Assembly: GCF_964340395.1 (NCBI RefSeq)
Contig: NC_135550.1
Span: forward strand, 20,294,676-20,358,675
Origin: Glandiceps talaboti
Taxonomy: Eukaryota > Hemichordata > Enteropneusta > Spengelidae
Length of the DNA: 64,000 nt
Direction of reading: 5' to 3'
The notes under the pieces are model-generated. The model worked only from the letters and a program-made list of their open reading frames with translations. It did no database searches and was not told where the DNA came from. The position numbers and the translations under genes are program-made. Positions within the stretch are counted from its first letter, which is position 1. Each line of letters starts with the position of its first letter. Positions 24,669 to 37,238 of the stretch are shown here, in pieces.

Positions 24669-25974
24669 CAGCAACATATATAGACTACTTTTCATTTCAT
24701 AACTGACTCTTGGAGAATTCCATGAGGGTTCCTTCCGATTTGTACATCAAAAAACACTGCAAAAAAAACCATGCCATGTCCTATACATAATTCATTTGGT
24801 TTTTAGCACCTAGCACTTTGCTTAGAGTTCTGCAGTATATTTCTCACAGCCTTGAATTGTACATAACGATACCCAGGAATCCAAGGTAAATTTCAAAAAT
24901 CATGATATCTACATAATATTCTATATTAATCACAACTGCTTTCATTTTTACCGTTCCTGATTGTCCTTTACATTCCCTTGCTCTGTTTCACTTGAGTCAT
25001 CTTTTAGTCTAAGAGGAGATCCATTGAGAGAAAGAGAGAGACAGAGAGACAGAGAGAGAGAGAGAGAATATGAAAGAGAAAGTCTCACAGAAATTTAGAC
25101 AGACAGTCAGTCAGACAGACAGACAGACAGAAACTAAGACTTTTCACAATTGTCACTCTATATATAAGTAGCTTCAATCAATTGCAACTACCAGTAACAT
25201 TTTCTAGAACTTCCTACATTGTCATATTGAGATATTTTATATCAATCCACGCCATATCCTATACATAATTCATTTGGTTTTTAGATACAAAAAAGTCTAA
25301 GAGACAATTATATTTCATCATGATTTTAAATTATTCCTACTAATAAAAAACATCTATATATTTATTCTAAAACATTAGCGTTACCATGGTTTCTGCAATG
25401 AAAATACAGTTTAAATAGTAAGTAATTTGGCAAACTGCCAAATAACAGTCTTGCCCCAGGGTGGGCGACAATTTATCATTCTCTTTGAGGCACCGAAATC
25501 TATGATTTGCCCTGAGCGAACTAATAGAAAACTCTGGATATAGTCACCAAGAGAGAGAATATAAAGATAGTAAAATAATTATACTCACTGGTAATTGATG
25601 TTCCAACATTGCAGGATTGGTCCCATTACAAATTTTTGTTGGTCTAAGTTCATTGCTTGTAGAATCCAATTCAAGGCACATAATTGTCGAAATATAGATC
25701 CTCTGTGAGGGGTCAGAAAACAGGCATTTGCATGGTTATTACTCATACTATAACCAAACCAAAAATTATAAAGCACACTTAGTGCAAAAAAAGTGTTCTC
25801 TTTTTTATCTTCAATGCAATCTGTCATTATAGTAGATAAATAGTACCAGTCTACATCCTGGTAGAATCTATGTGACATGTCCATTTGATTAATCTTATCA
25901 GTTTGAGTAACCTTGTTAGATACATGTCTGGTTAGAACACAATCTAAATCATTTTAATAATTAATAAACACAAT

Positions 25975-26023
<49 letters not shown>

Positions 26024-29000
26024 CACAGACAGTTAAAGGTGTAGTACTTTACACTATAATTCTGATGAAATGTATTAAAATGATAAAAATATGTTGCAAT
26101 TCTAGTACCTGAAAAATTATGTCATTGAATGATTCACATTGAGATTTTAATGCCAGGAGGCAAGTACTGTTAGAACATATGTATATGACAAGACAAATAA
26201 CCTACAAATATTTTAAAACATATTTCACAAAGTATTCCGTTCCAGTAACACAAAAGTGTTGTTTTTTTTCAAGTGAAACTAGAACCACTTTGACAACCTT
26301 TCTGAACTTTGAGTAGCATATACATGGAGGAGGAAGGACTGTGAGAGGAGGGGGAGGGGGGAGATACAGACCTTGATGCCTCTTCTTCTGCTTGAGTTTC
26401 AGGCTGAACATTGATATTAGAATGACAAGGTGTAAATGGCCTTGGAGGATTCACCTTCTTCTTCTTCTTTCTTTTCTTTGCACTTAAAGTGGATATTTCT
26501 GTTAGTACTGATTTGGTAGGCGATAAACTTCCTGTACGCACTGTCTCCTCATCAGATGTAGCTTCCATCCCTCCATTACCCAATAAACTAGCCCTGAAAT
26601 GGGATTCAAGGAAATATAATATTTAACCTTTAAATATTGACATTACTTTTTCATGTGGAATTTCATTATTTTTCACTGTAACCAAGGAGCTGTTCTGATC
26701 CATAAACAAACTACCACATCCTGATACAAAGTACTCCAACTATAATCAATATTGTAGACTGTACACTACAAATTATTAAATGTCTCTCTACATTAATTTT
26801 ACATAGTGGTATTGATTTTCAATTTCTAAAGATCAGTCTTATACAGAGTCTCCATAACATAGACAGCATACCGTGGTATATAATATCTAGGGTATACAAC
26901 TCACTGTCGCAGCGTTACTGGGGTTTTCATAAGTACCGTCTGAGCTATGTTTGTCCTGACAATTCATATTGTATGTAAATGAATTCTTACTGTCCAACAT
27001 TGCATCTAAACAGTTTTGAAAAGAAACAACCAAATAGCCATTTAGACATTTTCGTCAAAATGGATGACATATATGTGGTCAAAAGTTGCTTTGAAGCTTC
27101 TACTTTTATACAGAGTTTTTATTTCCTGTTGCATGAAAGAACACAACTTTATATTTTCTGTCCATGTTTACCGACTTTCTTAAAGAATGACCCCAGTGTC
27201 AAATGAATCAGTACATCTACTTCAAATATCTCAGGTAATATGTGAAAGGTTAACACACACGCACACATATTTCACTCCATCTATTTACAAACACAACAGT
27301 TATAGGGTTAGCTGCATGCATTGATGCATTCATGAATTCATGTTAATTTATAATCTGATACTAACCTAAAAATAACACAAGGAAGAGATTACAATAGTGT
27401 TAGACAATATCATGATATTGCTGTCTTGGTTTGTTTTGAAATGCCAAATGAACTTTGACCTAGCACATGAACTTTGACCTAGTTGCCATGCATTACTACT
27501 TTATCTACAGTGAACATATATGACATCTTTTATTAAAGTCTGACGACAGCTTCTACCACGTACTTCTTTGTTGTCATGCAGCAGCAATCAGTTACTGTAT
27601 ATATTGCAGTGACTTTAACAACCAAATGAAGTTTTAGCCTCTTGTATTTCCCAGTTTTTAAATTTCAGATGATACATAGATACAACCAATGTGATTTCTG
27701 TTTTTGCCATTTAAACTTTAAATCTGAGGATTGGATATTTATTTGGGATTTATAATTTATCAAACAATTTTATCATGGCTTCCTACCTGACAAATCAATG
27801 TGAAACAACATATGCTAAGCCCTTGTTTGTGACTCAGTACATTGCAAAAATCTTTTTAAAAATGTGTAAAAAGTTTGTTATTGTATGTACAATAACAAAC
27901 ATTTTACACATTTATCTGTGTTTTGCAATTTATTGGATTACAAACAAGGACTTGGCATATGTTGTTTCACATTGATTTGTCAGGTAGGAAGCCATGATAA
28001 AATTGTTTTATGAATTAAAAATGAAAAATGAATATCCAGTCCTCACCAATATGGCCAGTTTAAAGAGGAGACCTTCATTTGGAGTATCATTAATATTTTA
28101 ACTGTGCTAGTTATTAATAATACAACAAGCTATTATTTGTAGAATACCATCACTACAACTGGTGGCTATGTTATTGTTAGTTTTTTCTAATAACCCTGCA
28201 AACTGAAAAGGGTATTTTAATGATTAAATGTTAGCTTCACACTACAAAAAAAAAGCAAAACTAAGCAACTGTAAGCATTGTTATGATAATGTATTAAAAA
28301 GCAGCAGTGCATGTGTGGCATCATCATGGTGAATAGCTAGGGTAGGTAGTAGTACTCTCACACTACATGAACACGGTGCAAGTTACTTTGCACAACCTTA
28401 CCGAGAAAATGCCACTTCTTTTACTTCATGGTCACTATAATCTCTTTGTGTTGGCGCTGAACACATGTAAGAACTGTAAACAGGTAAACAGAATTGCCCG
28501 TTTTCAGCTATCAGCAGTTAAAGACACCAGGGTTCCCATGTGAAAACTCAAAACTGTGCTCCTTATATTTCAGTTAAAATGTGACTTGCATTGACCAGTT
28601 TATGCATCACTGATCTAGGCTTCTTTGTTACAAAAGTGCAGTTCGAGTACAGTAAAAATGGCGTACTTTTATTTCAATTTGAAAGAAAGCATACCAAGCA
28701 AGTGTGCATGAAGGCAGAGTTTCTTTGTACATTAATTCTGTCATATATTGTTTACATATTACATCCAGCTAAAAGTCTGTAAGAATCAATGCTACATGAA
28801 TAATGGTACATGCACTCAGTCCCGTACATTGTTTAAGACATGCACATACATGCATAGAATTTCTGGCCAATTACAGAGAACAACTAGTGTAAATTGTAAC
28901 TGTCAAGAAGCACTATGCATTATTGATGTTTCCAACAAATGAACCATACCTTTCAAAAAACAACCCTTTGTAATATGAGAGCTACTTTTTAGGTAGAAAG

Positions 29001-31136
29001 ACTACTGGTAGGGAACTGTATGCAATATGCATAACTGTTACAATAGCAACAAAGTAAAAAATGTTGTCGTCTTCTATAAAACAGGACACTCAAAGTTGAG
29101 TTTTTCATTTTTTTAAACAAATAATTGCCAGTATCTGATACAACTGGTTACCAATTTTTGAAAGTAATCGATTTGTCTAATTTCTTTGATGTGAGTACTG
29201 TAAATCTGGACATTTTTGCTTCAGATTTATTTTCACCTGTTTCACTAGAAAACAGAAAATAATGCAAAAATAAGTCGTGACTACTAAGATGTCTTCTTGT
29301 ACATGAAAACAATGTACCTGTCAGCTAATTAGTAAAAAAATCAGTCATTGAGAACTAGCTGAAGACTGCAAAATTGTCACTAAGAATTTCTTTTTGCTTA
29401 TTTTGCTGGAAAAAAGTGCAAATTAGTAAGTATAGTTATTATATGCCTTCTTGTACATAAATACAATGTACCCCAGTCTGATAATTAGTCAAAATTAGTC
29501 TTTGAGAATTACTAGCGCTAAGCTGTCATTCAAGACTGTAAAAATGCAATATCTGGGTTTACAGTATGAGAGAAAAGTTGGACACTGATAATATGGTCAA
29601 CAGTCACATGGTACGACAGCATTCCATGGCAACATGCTAGCTTGTAAAGATAGAGGATCGATACAACACAGAATACAAGTGTCGGCCGTCAAACTTGTTG
29701 TCTATTATTTATTTTGCTCAGTTTTAACTAGCGTTGTAAGAAACAAAGACAACATCGCTTAATTGTTGTCAATTAATCAATAAAATCAATATTTTTAATT
29801 GGAAATGGTCTCATCTTTTGTGTAGTCTGACTCAAATCTTACTATTGACTTCATTACTATTGTTTGTAACTCTGAGATCATGGACACATCTCAGTGAAAC
29901 CATTGACCCCTGGACATCTAGGTCTCTACTTAAAGTAAATAGAAGTTATGAAGGAGGGAAAATATTTTAGAATGGGGAATTTACATGAAGATAAATAACA
30001 AACACTCTGTTACCTTAAGTCAACATCTTCACCAAGTTCTTCATCAGTTTCACCTTCTGAAGAACTTGGAATGTGAGCTGGTTGCCATTCTCGTCGCCTT
30101 TTCTCCATCAACTTTCGATGCTCTATTTCTTCAGCATTCCGCTAAAACAAGAAAAGCAGAATTATTACTTAATGTTACAATGTGGGAAATTTTGAAAAAA
30201 TTGAAGAAATGATATACCTGTACCTGAGGAATCAGGAGGGTACATTTTACTGTTCTTTACTTTTGTCATTTGAATTCAACACTTATAAAACAACTGATAT
30301 GATGCATCAGGGCAGGTAAAAAATTATTTTCTATTTCAGATTGGTACTTTTCAAAATGGGTATTGAGAATTCTTTTAATTGTTGGGGGGGGGGAGGGTAT
30401 AACCTCTCTACTATGTGTTCTTTTTATCAACTTCTGATCATCAAGTCATTGTTGTGCAACACATTTTTGTTCAAAGTTTATTTTTAAAAGTTTACAACTG
30501 AAAGAGCAAAAATAGGTAGGATCAGGTACTCAGAATCAATTTTTGTTCTTTGTTTGGCCTGATTAGAAAATTATGACACATATGGGAATAGGATAGAGTT
30601 ATTTCTCAATGTGACAAGAGAATAATAAATGTTATCATGATTAGATAAATCCATCAAATTCATCCATCAAGTGTATATGTATATGTACTATTGTTGATGT
30701 TGATAGCAGTCTGTACTTTGGACACTCTGACTGGTTTAAATAACTCTGTAATCTTTTCTATTGTTGTATATAAGTCTCGCATTCTGAGATACTTGTTATC
30801 ACCAACTCCTTAGTAGATTTAGATATTAAAGTTTAATCCTGAATATTAAAGTTGAAATGTTTTTGGAGAACAATAAACAAGGATATCAGACAAGGATATG
30901 TTTTATGCTAGCTGATAGAAGATTATACATGTACATGATATATTAACATATACAGTGTTTTGTATAGACATAATACAAGAGCAGTACAAACACAGTATAT
31001 GACAGTATAAGAGGTGCATGTGTATGTGTATATATATATATATATATGTATGTGTATGTGTGTGTATGTGTGTATGTGTGTGAGTGTGTCAGGGTGTGTG
31101 TATGTGAGTACGTGAGCGTGTGCATGAGTGTGTGTA

Positions 31137-31193
<57 letters not shown>

Positions 31194-33341
31194 GCGTGTG
31201 TGCGTGCACTTAGGTGAAATTTACACAAGTCTCTAAGTGAATGTCCAAGGGTTCTCATTTTAAAATTATGGGTAAATCATACCTGGAGGGGTGTTACCAG
31301 ATTCCCATCTCTGTTTACTGAACTTTTGAAACCCAATACAATCAGTCTGAATGATCTAAACTCAGGATGTGAGAAATATTGTGGCTTTAGAAGGCAACAT
31401 TTTCTTTACATCCCAAAATGGGGATGTTTATTTAGAAATCTCAGCATCATGAATAAATATACTGCTGACATGTTAGTGGGAGAGTTTCATTAAAGAATTT
31501 GAATTGAGCAAGTCTTACCCTTGCATTATCCTGGGTTCGAATAATTGTGAACAAACCATGTCCCAATTTGACAGAAGTTATCATTCGCCTGAAATGAAAT
31601 AAAACATTGATTCATGAGTGTCAAAGTAAATTTGCATACTGAGTGACAATCTACCAGCGGTATTTGATGTACGTATCACAACTGAATGAAAATATATAGA
31701 TTTTCATCTTTGTATTTACGTAGTAATTGGATAGTGAACATTAAATTTATCTCGTTACTCAAAATACCACCATTGTTGTAGGACACATAACTTTGCAAAG
31801 ATATTGTTGCTTGCCCATTTTCTATGGATGTGGCCATGGTTGCTATACACATTTGTGCTCTTTGGAATGCTCACGCATTCAATTTCCCACCTGGCTGTTG
31901 CTATGGACATGGTCTTTGTTGCTAGGAAAAGTTGCTTTAATTTTGGAGCAAGGTTGTAATCAAACAGCAAAGTATACCTTCCATCTGCAACTTCTCTGCT
32001 GAGTGTTTTCTTATTTTTAGTGGACTTCCTTCGTAAAACGAACTTCTTTGGTTGAGTTCCATCTAATTCACCTTGTTGATCACCACTGTTATCTTTGTCA
32101 GCATCACCATCCTCATCAGAACTACTACTCCTTTCATCCACCTCAACCTGACAAATAAACAACAAACATTTATAATAAATTGCAAGAATGAATGTTCCAG
32201 GTTCATAGTTATAGGTGAATATTTTTAGTCACAGAATAAACTATTTTTGGGGGAAAAGAATCCTAAATAAATGTTCACTGATGTCAGCATTGTAAGGGTT
32301 GTGCAATCTATAAATATAATTATCGAAAGTTACTTTCTTTAATTATAGCAACTGTAATCTATAACTGTCCATTTGTAATCATTATTGGATCATTATCCCA
32401 TTCCAATTTTTTTATCTTGATAATCAGCTCCGTCACAAACAATCTGAGAGTATCATCTGAATACATACATCAATCAAATTCAAAATACAAAATCATACAC
32501 ATCAAACTCAGCTCATAAAACAGCTAGAATGACTTTTTGTTGCATGGAAATTTACTTTCACCACATATTTCTCTGAACATATCAAGTCTTTAAACCACTT
32601 TGTAAACCTATTAGATACATCACCCATGACAACATAAATTTGAGCAATTTGTTGGCGGATCAAGAATAATTCTCTCTAACAATGACTTCAATGTAATGTA
32701 TGCAAAAAAGTATCTGCATCCAAACTGAGATTCTTACAATGCAGAAGAGGGAGGTATTTTTATTGACTGTCCATTATTTTCAAGTCTTTGACCGAGTATT
32801 ACAAATGAAATGGTTACACCCTTTACACTAGCTTTAAATCCCTACCAACACAAGCACACCTCTCAAAAGTTTGTTTATGTTAATCAAAGGAGACTTTCAC
32901 AGTAGTACTTCACAACTAGATCTGAAGCCAATACAGAACAAATACTAAAGTATGACTTATTTACACATGACAATATGACCCTGAGGCAACTTTTCCATAC
33001 ATCAATAGTCAACTCATAAGATTAAATTGTGGAAAAAATTAATCCTTTCAGTATAAGCGTCCATTATACATAATATTCCTTTCCTGTAGGTTAAATAACT
33101 TCTGAGTGACGTTAATACTTAAAAGACAACTCTACACTAGGGGGCATTTACCTTTTGAAATACAAACCTGGCTGTAACCAATAACAAGCAGCCAGACGTT
33201 ATTGAGTTGTTCAGACATAGGGCAATCACATTACCAAACAGAGACATTTTTTATGTGAGTAACTGACGTGAATTCACATGTTGTACGCAGCTTGAATTTC
33301 ACTAACCTCACCTTACTATTGTAGTTTTTGCAATGTGAGAT

Positions 33342-33439
<98 letters not shown>

Positions 33440-36400
33440 ATGTAGTTTCTATTTTGCTGTCCTGTATCTCTGTATAAAGTAGTATAAATATCTATTTTAA
33501 TGAGAACTTTATTTTATGAAACTGACTACTGAATTAATTACCTAGTATAGCGAAATAATTAAATTTATCAAACTGACTATTGAATTAATTCCCAAGTATA
33601 GCGATAATTAAATTTATTCCTCCTTTACAATCTCAATGAATGTAAGTTTGATTGACCGTTTGGGGTCAAAAAAGTGCAACATTTTAAGATTTCTAATGAC
33701 ATTCCTGTAATACATGTCAACAGTCCATTATGTTGGTTGTTCATAGATAAATATACATGCATGCCAAGTATTGCAGAGAGTTCAAGTGTTGCCAAGCACC
33801 AACATTATCTCAACACATTCTTTTAAAACTTTTGTTGTTGTGAGAAATATCGTAACTGCGTGTACAATGGAAAACACAGTGATGGCTGCGTCTGCCCCCA
33901 TTTTACCTCTACACAATGGCGTTGCTACGATCTCCTTCTATAATCTTCTAAAAATTTTGCACCATAGGAAAGGTGATATCACGAACCTTAACACATTATA
34001 TTTCACGCAAAAACAACAACTAAATCAATATGTTTTAGAACATTCTAGTAAACCAAGATGTTTATCACAAAGTGGGTACTTTATTAGGTAAAATCTACTT
34101 TACACCAATGAAGTTTATGAGCTCATAAAGTGAAATGTACCACAAAACAAATTCCTTAGCCATTTTAGTATTGTGTATGCTACCATTATGAAAATACAGT
34201 CAAACTATTGTATAGCTATTGTTATATCTCTAAACTGCCATTACAAATTATAGAAATAACAATTAACATAATTTTTCAGTCAAAAACAGTACACATTGGA
34301 TTATTGGCACTTTGTCTTAAAATAACAGTTTTCAATTTGTGATATAAAAAATGATTTAGCAGGATAGTACTGATGGTTCGATTTGCTTTTTTGCAAGAAA
34401 TCAAAACTATTTTTTATTAAAACCAATACACCTAGATTGATTTCATTAATTAATATTTCAAAGATTTCAATGTTGTAATCCTGGTTTATTTCATATAAAT
34501 CCCACACTTCTACAAAAATGTCTTACAATGACAACTATGAAACTCAATAGAAAACTTTGCCTAGCTGGCCCAAATCTTACTAACACTGCTACACTTTCTC
34601 TTGGCTGGTGGTGAGCTACCATAATCAGTCCAATGTACAAGGACAACACTGAAGGTAACCTATTAAATGATGACACGTTCATTCTGATATATTTGTAGCC
34701 TGTTAATACTGGGCTGGTGAGATACATCCTTAGCTGGTCATACCTTCCAGGGCATATTATGTATCTTCTAAATAGCCACCTAGGATATACCTCCTAGCTA
34801 GCCTCCTAGGGCTAGGATGTACAACCATCAATGTATCAGCAGCGCAGTAAACAGACTAACATAACAATTGTACTTCACTTCTTGTCATGCCAGATTATAA
34901 CAAGAGGAAAAGTTAATTAGATTTTTTTATCAAGTCAGACAATAAGATTTAGCAACATCTCTGAGATATTTGTCTGGCTTGATGATAAAATGTAGCAATG
35001 TTGGTAAGATTTTTGTTGAACCAAATTATGTTTTGCTTCAGGTTTTGTGATTTTCTTTGTACTAAATGTCTATTTTCATTTTATGAATACTTTTGAGTTT
35101 TGAAATTAAAATTGCACTTTACTACATAAATGTTATCTTTTATCTCATTAATTTTGTTTTCCTTTTTATAAAAATTACAACCTAAAATAACATTATGTGA
35201 TTATCAATTAACTGTTTCTTTTCCCTTTCTGACTACTAGCAATAACCACTTTAGAATGCCTGACACTTTTCCAAGTTAACCCCTGCATGCACACAAAGAG
35301 TGCGATTGACATTTCTCTAATGGACCATTCCTGTAGCTGTAACTCGTACTTTATCGATTGTGTAAAGGGAAACACCATTACTGTAGCATTTCACTCCATT
35401 CTGCTTTGTGTAAATACATTTCAGTTAGGTATTGTATGCTACATGTGTTTACTGACCGATAGTATATTTACTGATTGGCAACTTTCAAGTACTTTAAAGC
35501 TAATTTCTGCTCAAAAGAGCACTGTCATTATATTCAACAATGTGCCAAAAATGTGGTACAGATAAAGTCAAAATTTCTTTTGATGAATTTTCTGCTCAGA
35601 ATACCCGAGAATAAATTCTGAAACAATGATTTGAAAACATGCACATATTAGATTACAAGTTAATGGAACTTGTCAAAACAAATTGTTACATTATTTGATC
35701 TACAAGTAATTTGTATGCAAATGTCGAAACTTTAATATCAGTTGTGGCCTAAAGAATTGATTAAATTAGGTAATATTAACTATAGTATTGATATCACTGT
35801 TCTGGTTATTTGAAAACAAAATACAATTTGATTTAATTATCTAAAAGTCTGTGCAATCAGTTTAACAATTAGCCTCCAATGCTATGCTTAATCAAATTAA
35901 GCTGATATGTTGTTATTGATGAGATGGTGATTTTACAGTGTAAAGGACTCCCCACAGAGTTTGTTGCTTATCGGAATGATTAAGTTACCTGGGGAACCAG
36001 GAGCTGATACCTATTGGGTTTTTGTTGCCTTCCTGACAAGTACCTGGGGAATCATTTTCGAAGCAGATCCCAGTTTGTTGCCTCTGGGAATATATGGAAA
36101 TAATTTTTCAAAGCAGATCCCACAATTCGTTGCCTTTGTTACAATTACCTGGGGAATCATTTTTTTTCGAAGCAGTTCTCACAATCTGTTGCCTCTGTGG
36201 CAATAACCCATGGAATCACTTTTCGAAGCAGTTCTCACAATATGTTGCCTATGTCGTGACTTAAGACGCTACCTGTGTAACCATTTCTCGAAGCAGAGCT
36301 CACAAAGTTTGTTGCCTTTGTAACAAATACCTGGGGAATCATTCTTCTAAACAACAGAAACATAACACCTTTGTGTAGTCCTGTCATTCCATCATTAATC

Positions 36401-37238
36401 TTTCAAGATAGATCCCAAAACATCCATTATCTATACTGTTTCGACTGACTTCAATAAATAATGTGAAACTTCTGTTGTCACTCTGACCAAAATGTTTGAG
36501 TATCTAGCGTCTACATAATGCACAAAATGAGACTTGTCATCGTGACAATGACTTGATTTATTTTTATTTTCCCGATTTCAAAGGTTTTTTTTTTTAACAT
36601 TACCTCTGAGAGCGACTTTGTGTAACTTGTCTGAAATATAACGTGCAAGCTTACACGTCCTTCAAACTTTAAAGCTTATTCACTAATATATAATTGAATT
36701 ACCAGATGTGTTATAGATATAACGAAATGTCACACTTCTCTTCGTTCTGTCATTTATATTTTAGATATTTTTTTTATTTGTAAAATTAGTAGTGCGTAGA
36801 GGGTCTGTAAAGATCAAAAGATCAGTCAGCTTTATCAATGAAACACATACGATCGATAGCTGTGAATGTATGAAGAAATGTATACGTTACCTCATTGCCA
36901 AGTTGGCCCAGAGAGTGCAGAATAAGTTTTCCTTCATCCAAGTAGAATGGTTCGCCTACTATTTTATATGGCTTATAGCTGACGGCATTGTAGCCTTGTT
37001 CTGTCATTTGCCTTCGCCTCCTTGCATAGTTTTCCCGAAAAACTGCCTCTCTGGTTGGATTGGAGCAATTGTACACAGTGTCCGATCTGGCTTGGATGTG
37101 TAATCCTTGGTGCGATGGTATGGGCAATGGTTGTTTTTGGATACATACCGTTCCCGGCCTGTGTGAACTGTCGCGGGACGGAACTGTCAAGAGTCTCCCT
37201 TGGCCATACGACCTGGGATCTCGGTTCTTAGGTGCCAT
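18326..37238 (-). CDS. CCDC60: CCDC60, coiled-coil domain-containing protein 60
   Basis: Predicted ~834 residues in 18 coding exons (transcript order): 36891-37238, 31978-32147, 31519-31588, 30014-30141, 28402-28473, 26372-26593, 25589-25702, 24952-25008, 24500-24577, 23367-23478, 22642-22879, 22034-22118, 21309-21402, 20780-20868, 20227-20370, 19463-19651, 18667-18856, 18326-18430. Every junction keeps frame and most donors are GTRAGT-like. Matches to remembered human CCDC60: RPFTPCHSNI then FRQLCALNWILQAM and QCWN (exons 6-7), EQRWSRFL (exon 10), LRHKFSDVAED (exon 15), and LRSWELCSPDISAAIEFVRE (exons 17-18), the strongest signature. Exon 6 has a lysine-rich run; acidic and serine-rich tracts lie in exons 2 and 11. 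Human CCDC60 is about 550 residues; the extra length is mostly in exon 1 and low-complexity linkers. Function is unknown; in vertebrates it is expressed in ciliated tissue and testis. Donors of exon 6 (GTCTGT) and exon 11 (GTTGGT) are weak, and exons 8-9 are the least certain. Confidence 0.88.
19949..20011. repeat. (GGTA/GGTG)n microsatellite
   Basis: Compound GGTA, GGTG, GGTT and GATA tetramers in a CCDC60 intron. Confidence 0.9.
23686..23765. repeat. Two-copy direct repeat with X-box-like sites
   Basis: GTAACCATGGAGATCCTGCT (23692) and GTAACCATGGAAACCCTGCT (23733) start two near-identical 40-bp units in CCDC60 intron 9. The second holds GTAACCATGGAAAC, a close match to the palindromic RFX X-box consensus. 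Confidence 0.6.
24036..24101 (-). pseudogene. Decayed third copy of the duplicated CCDC60 exon
   Basis: Aligns with the two exons above: it ends at ACG|GTAAATTG, has TTTACCGTT in the same place on the plus strand, and is next to a GACA array. In the frame set by its neighbours it reads NKKDKKYGEVMK and then a TGA stop, so inclusion would truncate the protein. Probably a dead exon copy in intron 9. Confidence 0.45.
24117..24196. repeat. (GACA)n microsatellite 1
   Basis: Perfect run of GACA preceded by GACAGGCAGATT variants, in the duplicated exon block. Confidence 0.95.
24500..24577 (-). CDS. CCDC60: CCDC60 exon 9 (duplicated block, copy A)
   Basis: A 78-nt phase 2-2 exon encoding a linker with NDGTSDITEQEKINDNKE, which resembles DDSSETEQGNVKDNQE of the neighbouring exon. 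Acceptor CTTAG|A, donor AAGG|GTAATT. Both copies preserve the frame, so either or both could be included. Prediction by splice site, phase and paralogy only. Confidence 0.45.
24611..24668. repeat. (GACA)n microsatellite 2
   Basis: Perfect run of GACA following a GAGAA-rich stretch, at the equivalent position of copy A of the duplicated block. Confidence 0.95.
24952..25008 (-). CDS. CCDC60: CCDC60 exon 8 (duplicated block, copy B)
   Basis: A 57-nt phase 2-2 exon giving LKDDSSETEQGNVKDNQER, with acceptor CTCTTAG|A and donor AACG|GTAAAA. It and the next exon are related in sequence and are each followed (plus-strand rightward) by purine-rich and GACA repeats and then by the shared segment CCTATACATAATTCATTTGG (25259-25278 and 24780-24799). 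This is a predicted exon with no clear vertebrate counterpart. Confidence 0.5.
25029..25133. repeat. (GA)n/(GACA)n compound repeat
   Basis: GAGAGA with interspersed GACA, then GACAGTCA variants, at the equivalent position of copy B. Confidence 0.93.
25975..26015. repeat. (CA)n microsatellite
   Basis: About 18 CA units in CCDC60 intron 6. Confidence 0.95.
27725..28045. mobile_element. Foldback MITE, about 320 bp, almost wholly palindromic
   Basis: Imperfect arms of about 160 bp meet near 27885. TATCATGGCTTCCTACCTGA (27773) has its exact complement at about 27988-28007; the outer ends GAGGATTGGATATTTATTT and GAGGACTGGATATTCATTT also pair. The central part pairs as TTGTTATTGTATGTACAATA. No coding capacity beyond shadow frames. 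It lies in a CCDC60 intron. No clear target duplication. Confidence 0.75.
29198..29565. mobile_element. TA-flanked MITE, CTGTAAACC family, dimer-like copy
   Basis: Ends CTGTAAATCTGGACATTTTT and (opposite strand) CTGTAAACCCAGATATTGCA with TA on both sides (29196-29197, 29566-29567). The interior motif CTTCTTGTACA...ACAATGTACC...TAATTAGT occurs twice (about 29291 and 29447), so this 368-bp copy looks like a tandem or nested duplicate of the 197-bp form at 3767-3963. Confidence 0.68.
31017..31206. repeat. (TG)n compound microsatellite
   Basis: TATG, TGTA, TGAG variants then a long pure TG run and GTGC units, in a CCDC60 intron. Confidence 0.95.
33341..33435. repeat. (GA)n microsatellite
   Basis: More than 40 uninterrupted GA units in CCDC60 intron 1. 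Confidence 0.97.
33518..33620. repeat. Two-copy tandem repeat, about 55 bp
   Basis: Two adjacent copies of CTGACTA(C/T)TGAATTAATT followed by AGTATAGCG and AATTAAATTTAT. Confidence 0.8.
35955..36350. repeat. Diverged minisatellite, about 58-bp unit, six to seven copies
   Basis: Recurring TTGTTGCCT, TACCTGGGGAATCATTTT and CGAAGCAGATCTCACAA-type words. TTGTTGC-like words fall at about 35960, 36022, 36073, 36126, 36185, 36241 and 36308, so spacing runs from about 51 to 67. Old, divergent copies in CCDC60 intron 1; no meaningful frame. Confidence 0.85.

Larger units (their letters stand above)
32148..36890 (-). other. CCDC60 intron 1
   Basis: About 4.7 kb intron between phase-0 exons 1 and 2. 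Besides the repeats listed separately I see no exon; open frames at 33771-34091 and 35287-35565 resemble no known family. Confidence 0.6.

Noticed and set aside
24117-25133. CRISPR-like regular repeats (three GACA arrays)
   Set aside because: Simple tetramer microsatellites in a eukaryotic intron; no spacers or cas genes.
30923-31258. 111-codon His/Thr-rich frame
   Set aside because: Product of the TG microsatellite.
31501-31520. GGGTTCGAAT word suggesting a tRNA B box nearby (31530s)
   Set aside because: It lies in CCDC60 exon 3 coding sequence, and no A box or cloverleaf can be drawn.
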